A DNA stretch of 33,475 bases from Chloroflexota bacterium (GTDB lineage: Bacteria; Chloroflexota; Anaerolineae; J102), in contig JAADII010000186.1 of NCBI GenBank assembly GCA_013151415.1, positions 1-33,475 of the forward strand, read 5' to 3'. The translations under genes were made by a program, and so were the position numbers. Numbering within the stretch: the stretch's first letter is position 1; each line of letters begins with the position of its first letter. Shown piece after piece: positions 1 to 6,538 of this stretch. The notes beneath the pieces are model-generated. The model was not told where the DNA came from. It saw nothing but the letters and a program-made list of their open reading frames with translations, and searched no databases.

Positions 1-90
1 CCCGTGGCGCTGGAGGTGGGTTCGCGCTTCGCAATCCGCGAGGGCGGTCGCACCGTCGGCGCGGGCGTCATCACCAAAGTTTATGACTGA
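1..90 (+). CDS. tuf: Elongation factor Tu, C-terminal end (partial)
   Basis: Only the last 29 residues and the TGA stop (88-90) are inside the window. They read PVALEVGSRFAIREGG, then RTVGAGVITKVYD, which matches the end of domain 3 of EF-Tu, the GTPase that delivers aminoacyl-tRNA to the ribosome. The start lies upstream of the window. The next gene, rpmG, begins 15 nt after the stop, so the two are probably cotranscribed. The tuf-rpmG-trnW-secE-nusG order is common in bacteria and supports the call. Confidence 0.93.
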   Translation, partial: PVALEVGSRFAIREGGRTVGAGVITKVYD

Positions 91-104
91 GGAGTTAATC
101 GACT

Positions 105-269
105 GTGGCAAAGAAAGGCAATCGCATTCTGGTCACTCTGGCTTGCACCGAGTGTAAAGAACGCAACTATCTCACCAGCAAGAACCGCCGAAACAACACC
201 GGCCGGTTGGAATTGAAGAAATACTGCCCGCGCTGTCGGACCCATCGCTTGCATCGCGAAACGAAATAA
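105..269 (+). CDS. rpmG: 50S ribosomal protein L33
   Basis: This gene encodes 54 residues from a GTG start at 105, with AGGAG at 90-94 overlapping the tuf stop region. The protein has the two CxxC pairs of zinc-binding L33 (ACTEC near the N-terminus and YCPRC near the C-terminus) and the conserved [10 protein letters not shown] segment. L33 sits near the E site of the large subunit. Its usual length is 49-55 residues, so it is complete. It is too short for most ORF cut-offs but is clearly real, lying between tuf and tRNA-Trp in a classical order. Confidence 0.95.
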   Translation: MAKKGNRILVTLACTECKERNYLTSKNRRNNTGRLELKKYCPRCRTHRLHRETK

Positions 270-308
270 GGTAAAATACATAGTCGAGTAGCTTGCATCC
301 CCCTTTGT

Positions 309-381
<73 letters not shown>

Positions 382-395
382 CTCTTCTTTCTATG

Positions 396-431
396 TAAGA
401 CACCGCTTCCGAGGCTCGGGGCGGTGTCTTA
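396..431 (+). terminator. Hairpin between tRNA-Trp and secE
   Basis: An 11-bp perfect stem pairs TAAGACACCGC (396-406) with GCGGTGTCTTA (421-431), and CCGA/TCGG in the loop can pair further. No T-tract follows, so termination is uncertain. It may instead be a processing or partial-attenuation hairpin separating the tRNA from the secE-nusG transcript. Confidence 0.5.
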
Positions 432-494
432 GACCGTCAGGGGCCAGAACAAGCTACGCGACGCCAAGACCTTCAACCAGGAGTTCACCCCATC

Positions 495-719
495 ATGGCC
501 AAAGGGAAAACCGAAAGCGCGGTCAGTCAAAGCCTGAACCCCGTAACACGCTATCTGCGTGAAACACGCGCAGAATTGAAAAAAGTGACCTGGCCCACCC
601 GCGAAGAGTGGTTGCGATTGAGCGGCATCGTCTTGGTGGTGACAGTGGCCATGGCCATCATTCTCGGCTTGGCCGACGCCATTGGTTCGCAAATCGTGCA
701 ACTCTTGCTGAACATTTAG
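495..719 (+). CDS. secE: Preprotein translocase subunit SecE
   Basis: This gene encodes 74 residues with an upstream CAGGAG site and an ATG start. SecE clamps the SecY channel of the Sec translocon in the inner membrane. The protein has the conserved cytoplasmic amphipathic motif (YLRETRAELKKVTWPTREEW, about residues 20-39), followed by a single membrane span (SGIVLVVTVAMAIILGLADA). Its length is normal for single-span SecE. NusG starts 11 nt after its stop, so both are on one transcript. Confidence 0.96.
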   Translation: MAKGKTESAVSQSLNPVTRYLRETRAELKKVTWPTREEWLRLSGIVLVVTVAMAIILGLADAIGSQIVQLLLNI

Positions 720-729
720 GCAAAAACTT

Positions 730-1416
730 GTGACCGAACCTCGCAAAGACCTCCTCGAAACGGAGGCGACTTCGCCCCCCGATGAGCGCCAACCTGCGCC
801 TGATGCAGTTGCGACGGAGCAGGATGCAATGGCCGCGCCCGCGGAAGAAACCGACGAAAAAGACGAGATCGCGGAAGAAGCGCCGGTGCAAGACAATCGC
901 GCCTGGTATGTGGTGCATTCTTATTCAGGCATGGAAAACAAGGTCAAGAAAAACCTGGAGCATCGCGTTGAATCCATGCAACTGCAACACAAAATTTTCC
1001 AGGTGATCGTGCCCACCGAGGAGCAGATCGAATTGCGAGAAGGCCAGCGTCGCGTGGTTGAGCGTCGCGTATTCCCCGGTTATATTTTGGTGGAAATGAT
1101 CCTGGATGATGAAAGCTGGTATGCTGTGCGCAATACGCCCGGTGTAACCGGCTTTGTCGGCATTGGCAATCGCCCCACCCCGCTCAGCCCGGCCGAGGTG
1201 GAGCGCATAATGAAGCGCATCGAGTCGGAAGAGCCGCGCGTGAAGGTGGACTTCAAGGTGGGCGAGCGCGTGCGCGTGACCGAAGGCCCCTTCGCCGAGT
1301 TCCAGGGCGTTGTTTCGGATCTGGATCTCGATCGCGGTAAAGCGCGCGTCCTCATCTCCATTTTCGGCCGCGAAACGCCCGTCGAAGTCGATTTTCTCCA
1401 GTTGCAAAAAGTCTAA
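730..1416 (+). CDS. nusG: Transcription termination/antitermination protein NusG
   Basis: This gene encodes 228 residues from a GTG start. NusG binds RNA polymerase and couples it to Rho or to ribosomes. The NGN domain begins at about residue 58 ([16 protein letters not shown]), and a KOW domain occupies about residues 175-228 ([18 protein letters not shown]). The first roughly 55 residues are an acidic, Pro/Ala/Glu-rich extension absent from the compact roughly 180-residue form and probably disordered. No better internal start with a Shine-Dalgarno site was seen before the NGN domain, and the GTG lies immediately behind secE, so the long form is preferred. Confidence 0.95.
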   Translation: MTEPRKDLLETEATSPPDERQPAPDAVATEQDAMAAPAEETDEKDEIAEEAPVQDNRAWYVVHSYSGMENKVKKNLEHRVESMQLQHKIFQVIVPTEEQIELREGQRRVVERRVFPGYILVEMILDDESWYAVRNTPGVTGFVGIGNRPTPLSPAEVERIMKRIESEEPRVKVDFKVGERVRVTEGPFAEFQGVVSDLDLDRGKARVLISIFGRETPVEVDFLQLQKV

Positions 1417-1420
1417 TCCC

Positions 1421-1466
1421 AAGATGACCTTCGCTCCACCGTGGCGAAGGCCTCTTGATCGTGTTT
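1421..1466 (+). promoter_or_regulatory. Hairpin leader upstream of rplK
   Basis: CCTTCGC (1428-1434) pairs with GCGAAGG (1444-1450), with possible outer pairing AAGA/TCTT, and GTGTTTTT follows at 1461-1468. It lies between nusG and rplK. It could be an attenuator, a weak terminator or part of an L1-type autoregulatory leader. I could not match the L1-binding consensus, so the function is open. Confidence 0.4.
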
Positions 1467-1477
1467 TTGGAGCACTC

Positions 1478-1906
1478 ATGGCCAAGAAAGTCAAAGCAAA
1501 ACTCACTCTTCAGCTTCCCGCGGGCAAAGCCACGCCCGCACCGCCTGTAGGCCCCGCTTTAGGCCAACACGGCGTAAACATCGTTGGATTCTGCAAAGAA
1601 TATAACGCCCGCACCTCGACCATGGTGGGAAATATCATTCCCGCCGAGATCACCATTTATCAGGATGGCTCGTTCTCCTTCATCACCAAGACTCCGCCTG
1701 CATCGGATCTGCTGAAAAAAGCCGCGGGCATATCTTCTGGATCCTCCAACCCTCTCACCGAAAAGGTGGGCGCGGTGACGCGAGCGCAGATTCGAGAAAT
1801 TGCCGAAATGAAAATGAAAGACCTCAACGCTGTTGATATCGAGGGCGCCATGCGCCAAATCGAAGGCAGCGCCCGCAGCATGGGCATCGAGGTTGTCGAA
1901 GGTTAA
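1478..1906 (+). CDS. rplK: 50S ribosomal protein L11
   Basis: This gene encodes 142 residues, the normal length. L11 binds the GTPase-associated centre of 23S rRNA. The ATG at 1478 gives the standard N-terminus [18 protein letters not shown], followed by [16 protein letters not shown] and a C-terminal rRNA-binding domain ([20 protein letters not shown]). The reading frame is open further upstream to 1310, but that extension overlaps nusG and has no family similarity. It stands before rplA, the usual L11-L1 pair, but a 187-nt repeat-filled spacer separates the two genes. Confidence 0.96.
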   Translation: MAKKVKAKLTLQLPAGKATPAPPVGPALGQHGVNIVGFCKEYNARTSTMVGNIIPAEITIYQDGSFSFITKTPPASDLLKKAAGISSGSSNPLTEKVGAVTRAQIREIAEMKMKDLNAVDIEGAMRQIEGSARSMGIEVVEG

Positions 1907-1914
1907 TCGTAGAT

Positions 1915-2047
1915 ATTTGGATATTGGGGACTGGATATTGGATACTGGATACTGGATATTCTTTGATCCCCTTTCCAAGCGCCCAGTATCTCAATACCCA
2001 ATATCTCAATACCCTAATACCTTAATACCCAATACCCTAATACCCAA
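1915..2047 (+). repeat. Short-period degenerate repeat between rplK and rplA
   Basis: The spacer has two blocks. The first (about 1918-1960) is made of near-tandem heptads GGATATT/GGATACT. The second (about 1983-2047) is made of 7-8-nt units such as CAATATCT, CAATACCC and TAATACCC. The second block is largely the reverse complement of the first: GATACTGG is matched by CCAGTATC and GATATTGG by CCAATATC. The transcript could therefore fold into alternative hairpins. The block is AT-rich compared with its neighbours and is non-coding. Confidence 0.8.
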
Positions 2048-2093
2048 ACTTGTGGGAGGACGTTAATTCGTCCGTTTGACCACGGAGGTTATC

Positions 2094-2813
2094 ATGCCGA
2101 AACATGGTAAGAATTATCGCATCGTCGCGGCGCAACTAGACCGCGACAAGTTGTATGAACCCGAAGAAGCCATCGAAACGCTGAAAAAACACGCTTTCGC
2201 CCGTTTCAACGAAACGTTCGAGCTGCACCTGCGCATGGGGGTGGACCCTCGACACGCGGACCAAATGGTGCGCGGTGTGGTGGTTATGCCTCGGGGCACG
2301 GGGAAAGAGGTCAAGATCCTCGTCTTTGCAGACGGCGAGGCGGCCCTTATCGCCGAAGAGGCTGGCGCCGACTATGTTGGCCTGGACGAATATGTTCAAA
2401 AAATTCAAAAAGGCTGGCTAGATTTCGATATGGTCATCGCCATACCCCAGGCTATGAGCAAAGTGGGGCGGTTGGGCCGCATCCTTGGCCCACGCGGCCT
2501 TATGCCCAGCCCCAAATCAGGCACCATCGTGCAGCCGCAAGACATCAAACGCGTCATCGACGAAGCGCGCAAAGGGCGCGTGGAATATCGCGTGGACAAG
2601 ACCGCCAACATCCATATTCCTTTTGGCAAGCGGGAATTCGAAACCGAAGCCTTGCTGGAGAATCTGGCTGCGGCGGTCGATTCGGTGCTACGCAACCGGC
2701 CAGCCGCCAGCAAAGGCGCATACATCCGCAAGGCCCATATAGCGCTAACCATGACCCCTTCGGTTCGCGTCGACGTAAACGCCCTCGCGGCCTTGCGCAC
2801 GGCATATAGCTAA
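2094..2813 (+). CDS. rplA: 50S ribosomal protein L1
   Basis: This gene encodes 239 residues. L1 forms the mobile L1 stalk of the large subunit and often represses its own operon. The ATG at 2094 follows GGAGG at 2084-2088. An in-frame TTG 18 nt earlier would place the Shine-Dalgarno site inside the gene and is rejected. Family motifs are present: FNETFELHLRMGVDPRHADQ, RGTGKEVKILVFADG, and the signature GRLGRILGPRGLMPSPKSGT near residue 130. The length is typical (about 230). Confidence 0.96.
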   Translation: MPKHGKNYRIVAAQLDRDKLYEPEEAIETLKKHAFARFNETFELHLRMGVDPRHADQMVRGVVVMPRGTGKEVKILVFADGEAALIAEEAGADYVGLDEYVQKIQKGWLDFDMVIAIPQAMSKVGRLGRILGPRGLMPSPKSGTIVQPQDIKRVIDEARKGRVEYRVDKTANIHIPFGKREFETEALLENLAAAVDSVLRNRPAASKGAYIRKAHIALTMTPSVRVDVNALAALRTAYS

Positions 2814-2870
2814 GGCGAAATGCCATCTCTCTTAATACTTCTCCAAGAAACATGATAAACCAATAACCCC

Positions 2871-2945
2871 GCCAGCGTCGAAGACAGCAGGCGCTCTGAA
2901 CGGCCAGATGACATGGCCAGAGCTTAATCTTCCTGCCGAGGCGAT
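2871..2945 (+). ncRNA. Ribosomal protein L10 leader (autoregulatory RNA)
   Basis: This segment of the 268-nt rplA-rplJ spacer carries the hallmark pieces of the L10 leader known from Firmicutes and other phyla. GACAGCAGG (2883-2891) and CCTGCCGAGG (2932-2941) can pair through GCAGG/CCTGC. They enclose a GGCCA/TGGCC hairpin (902-906 with 914-918 of that kilobase), and CTTAATC lies just before the 3' strand. In the known system the L10-L12 complex binds this structure and lowers rplJL expression. A terminator lies downstream, so control here is probably by premature termination. Confidence 0.85.
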
Positions 2946-2995
2946 GGTCAAGAGCATGATTTCGAAACGTGCATGCGCGTTTTCTCGTCATCTCG

Positions 2996-3032
2996 AAGCC
3001 TTCGCGTCGGTGGAGCGAAGGCTTTCTTTTTT
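2996..3032 (+). terminator. Intrinsic terminator/attenuator of the L10 leader
   Basis: A 10-bp stem pairs AAGCCTTCGC (2996-3005) with GCGAAGGCTT (3015-3024) and is followed by TTCTTTTTT. It is a textbook Rho-independent terminator placed between the L10 leader and the rplJ ribosome-binding site. This position fits attenuation of rplJL. Confidence 0.85.
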
Positions 3033-3081
3033 GACGCTGAGGGTTCTTATCCATTCCATCCCAAGAAGGAGGTGATATCAC

Positions 3082-3621
3082 TTGCCTATCACACGAGCGC
3101 AAAAAGCTGAACTGATCGAATCATACAAAGCGATCATCGAAGGCAGCACCGCCATAGTGGTTGCGGATTACCGCGGCCTCACTGTGGCCCAAATGGAAGC
3201 TCTGCGTCGCTCTCTGCGCGAAACCGGCTCCCGGTTTCTCATCGCCAAAAAGACGCTGATGCGCCGAGCCCTGCAAGAAATGGACCGCCCCATTCCCGAA
3301 GATGCGATGGTCGGCCCTGTGGGCTTTGCTTTTTTGGGCGAAGACATCGGCGCGAGCGCCAAAGCGCTGCAAAGCTTTGCCAAGGAGTCGGGCGGCCTGT
3401 TCAACATCCTTGGCGGTTTGCTTGGCGACACAGTGCTCGACGCGGACGCGGCCAAATCGTTGGCCAACCTTCCCACTCGTGAAGTTCAGCTTGCCCAACT
3501 CGTTGGCGCGATCGTCGGTCCGCTCACATCGATGGCCGGCCTACTTACAGCGCCACATCGCGATATTGTCGGTTTGCTGCAAGCGCGCATCGACAAAGAA
3601 GGCGGAGCCGAAGCCGCCTGA
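3082..3621 (+). CDS. rplJ: 50S ribosomal protein L10
   Basis: This gene encodes 179 residues from a TTG start at 3082. The start is marked by a near-perfect Shine-Dalgarno site (AAGGAGGTGAT, 3066-3076). L10 anchors the L7/L12 dimers on the ribosomal stalk. Typical features are the N-terminal segment PITRAQKAELIESYKAII, the VVADYRGLTVAQMEALRR motif, and a C-terminal helix (TAPHRDIVGLLQARID) that binds L7/L12. The length matches the family (165-180). It is preceded by its own leader and terminator. Confidence 0.96.
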   Translation: MPITRAQKAELIESYKAIIEGSTAIVVADYRGLTVAQMEALRRSLRETGSRFLIAKKTLMRRALQEMDRPIPEDAMVGPVGFAFLGEDIGASAKALQSFAKESGGLFNILGGLLGDTVLDADAAKSLANLPTREVQLAQLVGAIVGPLTSMAGLLTAPHRDIVGLLQARIDKEGGAEAA

Positions 3622-3724
3622 TAGGGCGCGGATTCATCGGCAATACATCGCCATCGCATGAATCTCGCCAATCACTTTCGATCATTTCCCAACGAATCCC
3701 ACACTCTAAGGAGTATGATAAATC

Positions 3725-4105
3725 ATGGCAGATCTGGAAAAACTTTATGAAGAGTTAAGCTCGCTGACCCTACTCGAGGCGGCCGAGCTCAAAAAAATGC
3801 TGGAAGAGCGCTGGGGCGTCAGTGCGGCCGCGCCCATGATGGTGGCCGCGGGCGCGATGCCCGGCGCGGCGGCCGAAGAGGAAGTCGAGGAAAAGACCGA
3901 ATTCGACGTGATCCTCAAGGAAATCGGCCCCAAGAAGATTCAGGTCATCAAGGCCGTGCGCCAGCTCACAAATCTGGGCCTGCGCGAGGCCAAAGAGGTT
4001 GTGGACAGCGCCCCCTCCACCATTTTGGAGGCTGTCAGCAAAGAAGTGGCCGAAGAGGCCAAGGCCGCTTTGGAAGAGCAGGGCGCGGTGGTCGAGATCA
4101 AATAA
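3725..4105 (+). CDS. rplL: 50S ribosomal protein L7/L12
   Basis: This gene encodes 126 residues with AAGGAG just upstream of the ATG. The N-terminal dimerisation domain ([21 protein letters not shown]) is followed by an Ala/Gly/Met-rich hinge (about residues 36-55). The C-terminal factor-binding domain contains [20 protein letters not shown] and [15 protein letters not shown]. It recruits translation GTPases. The strong hairpin after the stop ends the operon, and rpoB does not follow. Confidence 0.97.
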   Translation: MADLEKLYEELSSLTLLEAAELKKMLEERWGVSAAAPMMVAAGAMPGAAAEEEVEEKTEFDVILKEIGPKKIQVIKAVRQLTNLGLREAKEVVDSAPSTILEAVSKEVAEEAKAALEEQGAVVEIK

Positions 4106-4132
4106 CCGCCATCGCGGCAACTGCACAACAAA

Positions 4133-4185
4133 CAAGAGGCGAAGGAGGGCGCATCGCGTCGTTTTCCTTCGCCTCTTGCCCTTTT
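4133..4185 (+). terminator. Bidirectional terminator after rplL
   Basis: A perfect 14-bp stem pairs CAAGAGGCGAAGGA (4133-4146) with TCCTTCGCCTCTTG (4165-4178), followed by CCCTTTT. On the other strand the stem is followed by TTTGTTG, and a minus-strand gene ends at 4184. The hairpin therefore probably serves both converging transcripts. Its core GCGAAGG/CCTTCGC is the same as in the hairpins at 1428 and 2999. Confidence 0.9.
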
Positions 4186-4912
4186 AGCCCTCTTCGCCTT
4201 CGCCAAACACGCGGCGTTTTACGCCCTGCGCCAGATTTTCGGCCTCGTATTTGGCCACGAAGAGCGCGCCCTTCCATGTTTGCGGATTAAGAAACTCCTG
4301 CCGCGGCGTGTCGGCCAGCATCTCGCGCAAGTCCTGAAGCGTGCTCACGCCCGGCAATTCCCCTAATCGCGCTCGCAGACCCTTGGTGCGTTCATTGGCT
4401 TCGAGCCGCACCAGGTAGTTCAGGGTGAACCACATCCCTTTCCAGGTTTCTACATCGCGAAAATCATCAACGGTCAGTCCATCCAGGATTTCTCGCAAAT
4501 CTTTGACGCGCTCTGGCGTAAAGCGGTCGAGATTGTTGCGCAGCAGGTCGGACATGCCCGAAGGCGTGTAGGGCGGCGGCGCATAGTCGGGAACGATTTT
4601 GTGCAAGTTCGCGGCCAATTGGTTCAATTCGGCCACCAACGCCTCCAGTTCGGCTCGTTCGGCCTTGCTCAAACCAGTAAACTGAGCGGCTTCGTCTGGG
4701 AGCGTCGTAAGCTCGGCCGATTCGACCAATGCTTGAGCTTGCCGCACCCAATCGGCATAATCCGCTCGCCATGCCGGCGCCTGAACAACGGCCTCCAGCG
4801 CCTCGGGTGAGCTGGCGGCCAACGTTTTAAGATCGGTGACGCCGCCATTCACCAGCGCCTCCGCATATTTGGGGCCAATCCCCCTAACCTTTTGAAGTTC
4901 GTGCGTGCTCAT
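4184..4912 (-). CDS. Helix-hairpin-helix protein with duplicated TWKG motif
   Basis: This gene encodes 242 residues. The ATG at 4912 follows an AAAGGGGG stretch. The open frame extends upstream to 5056, but without coding character. Residues 1-45 contain a helix-hairpin-helix unit (KVRGIGPKYAEALVNGGVTD) like those of DUF4332-type and other DNA-binding or structural proteins. The C-terminal half holds an internal duplication: DFRDVETWKGMWF and, about 70 residues later, EFLNPQTWKGALF, each followed by an aromatic/Glu-rich helix. No catalytic motif or signal peptide was seen. Nucleic-acid association is inferred from the HhH only. It is divergent from map. Confidence 0.8.
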   Translation of the reverse strand: MSTHELQKVRGIGPKYAEALVNGGVTDLKTLAASSPEALEAVVQAPAWRADYADWVRQAQALVESAELTTLPDEAAQFTGLSKAERAELEALVAELNQLAANLHKIVPDYAPPPYTPSGMSDLLRNNLDRFTPERVKDLREILDGLTVDDFRDVETWKGMWFTLNYLVRLEANERTKGLRARLGELPGVSTLQDLREMLADTPRQEFLNPQTWKGALFVAKYEAENLAQGVKRRVFGEGEEG

Positions 4913-5006
4913 GATACCCCCTTTGAAACAGGTGCGTCTGGCGGATGGCGTCGATGACGACGTTGGCGTTGAATCGCGTTTGCTTATACCACAAAGTGAG
5001 CGCAAC

Positions 5007-5049
5007 CGCCAAAGTGGTTTGGCGGGCCTCAACTTCAATGATGTATAAT
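5007..5049. promoter_or_regulatory. Divergent promoter region with palindromic operator candidate
   Basis: A palindrome with 7-bp arms, CGCCAAA-GTGG-TTTGGCG, spans 5007-5024. For the plus strand (map), TTGGCG (5019-5024) lies 19 bp before TATAAT (5044-5049). For the minus strand (HhH gene), TTGGCG on the opposite arm lies 18 bp before TATAAG. The palindrome thus supplies both -35 elements. A regulator bound there would affect both genes. The spacing on the map side is slightly long. Confidence 0.5.
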
Positions 5050-5148
5050 AGACCATATGGGAGGCGTTTTACAATCAATCGCTTTTCTGTCTCACATCAG
5101 ACGACACATCATTTTCACCCTTCACAAGTTTGCTCATCCTCCCATCCC

Positions 5149-5976
5149 ATGATCCGTCGAAAGAAAAAGAAAAAGCAGGAAAAAATCATCTATAAAACGC
5201 CTGACGAAATCGCAAAATTACAGGCGGCGGGCCATCTTGTGGCGGAGACCTTCGCCATGCTCGCGGAATACGTCCAACCCGGCGTGACATTGCGCGACCT
5301 TGATCGCCTGGCCGAAGAGTTCATCGTTCGTCATGGCGCGCAATCGCTTTACAAAGGCTACCGCGGCAGCCAGGCCAATCATCCCCCCTTTCCCGGCGTG
5401 ATTTGCGCCTCGGTCAACCAGGAGATATGTCACGGTCTTCCCAATGGCCGCGTATTGCAAGAGGGCGATATCATCGGCATCGATATCGGATTGCGCTACA
5501 AGGGCTATTGCGGCGACGCCTGCGTCACTTTTGCTGTGGGCGAGATAGCGCCGGAGGCGCAGCGTCTGTTGGAAGTGACGCAAAAAGCCCTGGCCGTAGG
5601 CATTGCCGCGGCTCAGCCAGGCGCCCGACTTTATGACATCGGCGCGGCCATCGAAGATTTCGCGGATAGCCAGGGCGTGAGCGTGGTGCGCGAATGGGGG
5701 GGGCATGGCATCGGTCGTCAATTGCACGAACCGCCATCGGTTTCGCACACGCGCATGCCCGAACGCGGCCCTTTGCTTCGGCCAGGCATGGTTTTCACCA
5801 TCGAACCGATGATCAATTTGGGCAAACCGGAATGGCGATTGCTGAAAGATGGCTGGACGGTGGTCACACAAGATGGTTCGCTTTCGGCGCAATTCGAGCA
5901 CACCGTCGCCATCACGCCTCAGGGTCCTAAGGTGCTCACTCGTTTGGATGGTGCCCAAGACATTATCTTGACATAA
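5149..5976 (+). CDS. map: Type I methionine aminopeptidase
   Basis: This gene encodes 275 residues. MAP removes the N-terminal methionine of nascent proteins, using two metal ions. The ATG at 5149 precedes a Lys/Arg-rich stretch (IRRKKKKKQEKIIYKTPDEI), and the open frame upstream to 4945 lacks family similarity. The pita-bread fold is complete. The motifs ICHGLPNG, DIIGIDIGLRYKGYCGD (metal Asp residues), GHGIGRQLHEPP (metal and substrate His), FTIEPM (Glu) and QFEHTVAI (Glu) are all present. The basic N-terminus may help ribosome binding. Confidence 0.95.
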   Translation: MIRRKKKKKQEKIIYKTPDEIAKLQAAGHLVAETFAMLAEYVQPGVTLRDLDRLAEEFIVRHGAQSLYKGYRGSQANHPPFPGVICASVNQEICHGLPNGRVLQEGDIIGIDIGLRYKGYCGDACVTFAVGEIAPEAQRLLEVTQKALAVGIAAAQPGARLYDIGAAIEDFADSQGVSVVREWGGHGIGRQLHEPPSVSHTRMPERGPLLRPGMVFTIEPMINLGKPEWRLLKDGWTVVTQDGSLSAQFEHTVAITPQGPKVLTRLDGAQDIILT

Positions 5977-5981
5977 CAACC

Positions 5982-6010
5982 TTGACGAAAAACAGCTCTC
6001 GTGGCATACT
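5982..6010 (+). promoter_or_regulatory. Sigma-70-type promoter upstream of the DksA-like gene
   Basis: TTGACG (5982-5987), a 17-bp spacer and CATACT (6005-6010) lie directly after the map stop. Transcription would start near 6017, leaving about 178 nt of leader before the ATG at 6195. No riboswitch was recognised in that leader. Confidence 0.6.
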
Positions 6011-6194
6011 AACGGGAGCAAAAATGCATCGGTTGGTGGGTGCGCATATCGGTGAAGTTGAAATAACGCCGAACGGGGACTCGTCGGTCGCCGTTGTCAC
6101 AATCCACACGCAAAGCTCGTTCCTAAAACTGAATTCACGTCCCTCGCTCCACTCTCATTTCGCGCGTTTGCTCGCGGTCAAAAGGAGATGGATT

Positions 6195-6530
6195 ATGTTC
6201 ACGGCCAAAGAACGACTTAACCAGGAACTTCTGGAAAAAGAACAAGAATTGCAAAAAGTGCTGACGGATTTGGAAGAGAAGCCGGAATTCGGGCTTGGAA
6301 CCGGCAGCACGGGCGCTTTCACATGGGAAATGCTCCTTGCTCGACGAGAAGTTCTCGAGCAACAAATCGAAGAGATCAAGGCTGCGCTGACCCGGATCGA
6401 CGAGGGGACGTATGGACGATGCGTGGTGTGCGGGGCGGAAATTCCGCCCGAACGGCTTGAAATCGTTCCCACAGCTACAGAATGCGCCGAGTGCGCGCGC
6501 AAAGAGGCGGCCGGCGTGCGCGTGTTTTAA
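6195..6530 (+). CDS. TraR/DksA-type zinc-finger protein
   Basis: This gene encodes 111 residues. AAAGGAG (6181-6187) sets the ATG at 6195; a longer frame from 5982 overlaps the promoter and is rejected. A coiled-coil-like N-terminal part (about residues 5-28) and helix 48-68 precede a four-cysteine zinc finger, C76-x2-C79 and C97-x2-C100 (CVVCG, ECAEC), with the family signature GTYGRCVVCG. DksA proteins bind the RNA polymerase secondary channel and affect rRNA promoters. Whether this one does so is inferred from the fold. The MFS gene starts 9 nt later, so both are probably cotranscribed. Confidence 0.88.
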   Translation: MFTAKERLNQELLEKEQELQKVLTDLEEKPEFGLGTGSTGAFTWEMLLARREVLEQQIEEIKAALTRIDEGTYGRCVVCGAEIPPERLEIVPTATECAECARKEAAGVRVF

Positions 6531-6538
6531 ATCACTCT

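Noticed and set aside
1310-1477. N-terminal extension of L11
   Set aside because: It overlaps the end of nusG, and the family N-terminus begins at the ATG at 1478.
1915-2047. CRISPR array between rplK and rplA
   Set aside because: The units are 7-8 nt, with no 25-40-nt repeat and spacer structure and no cas genes.
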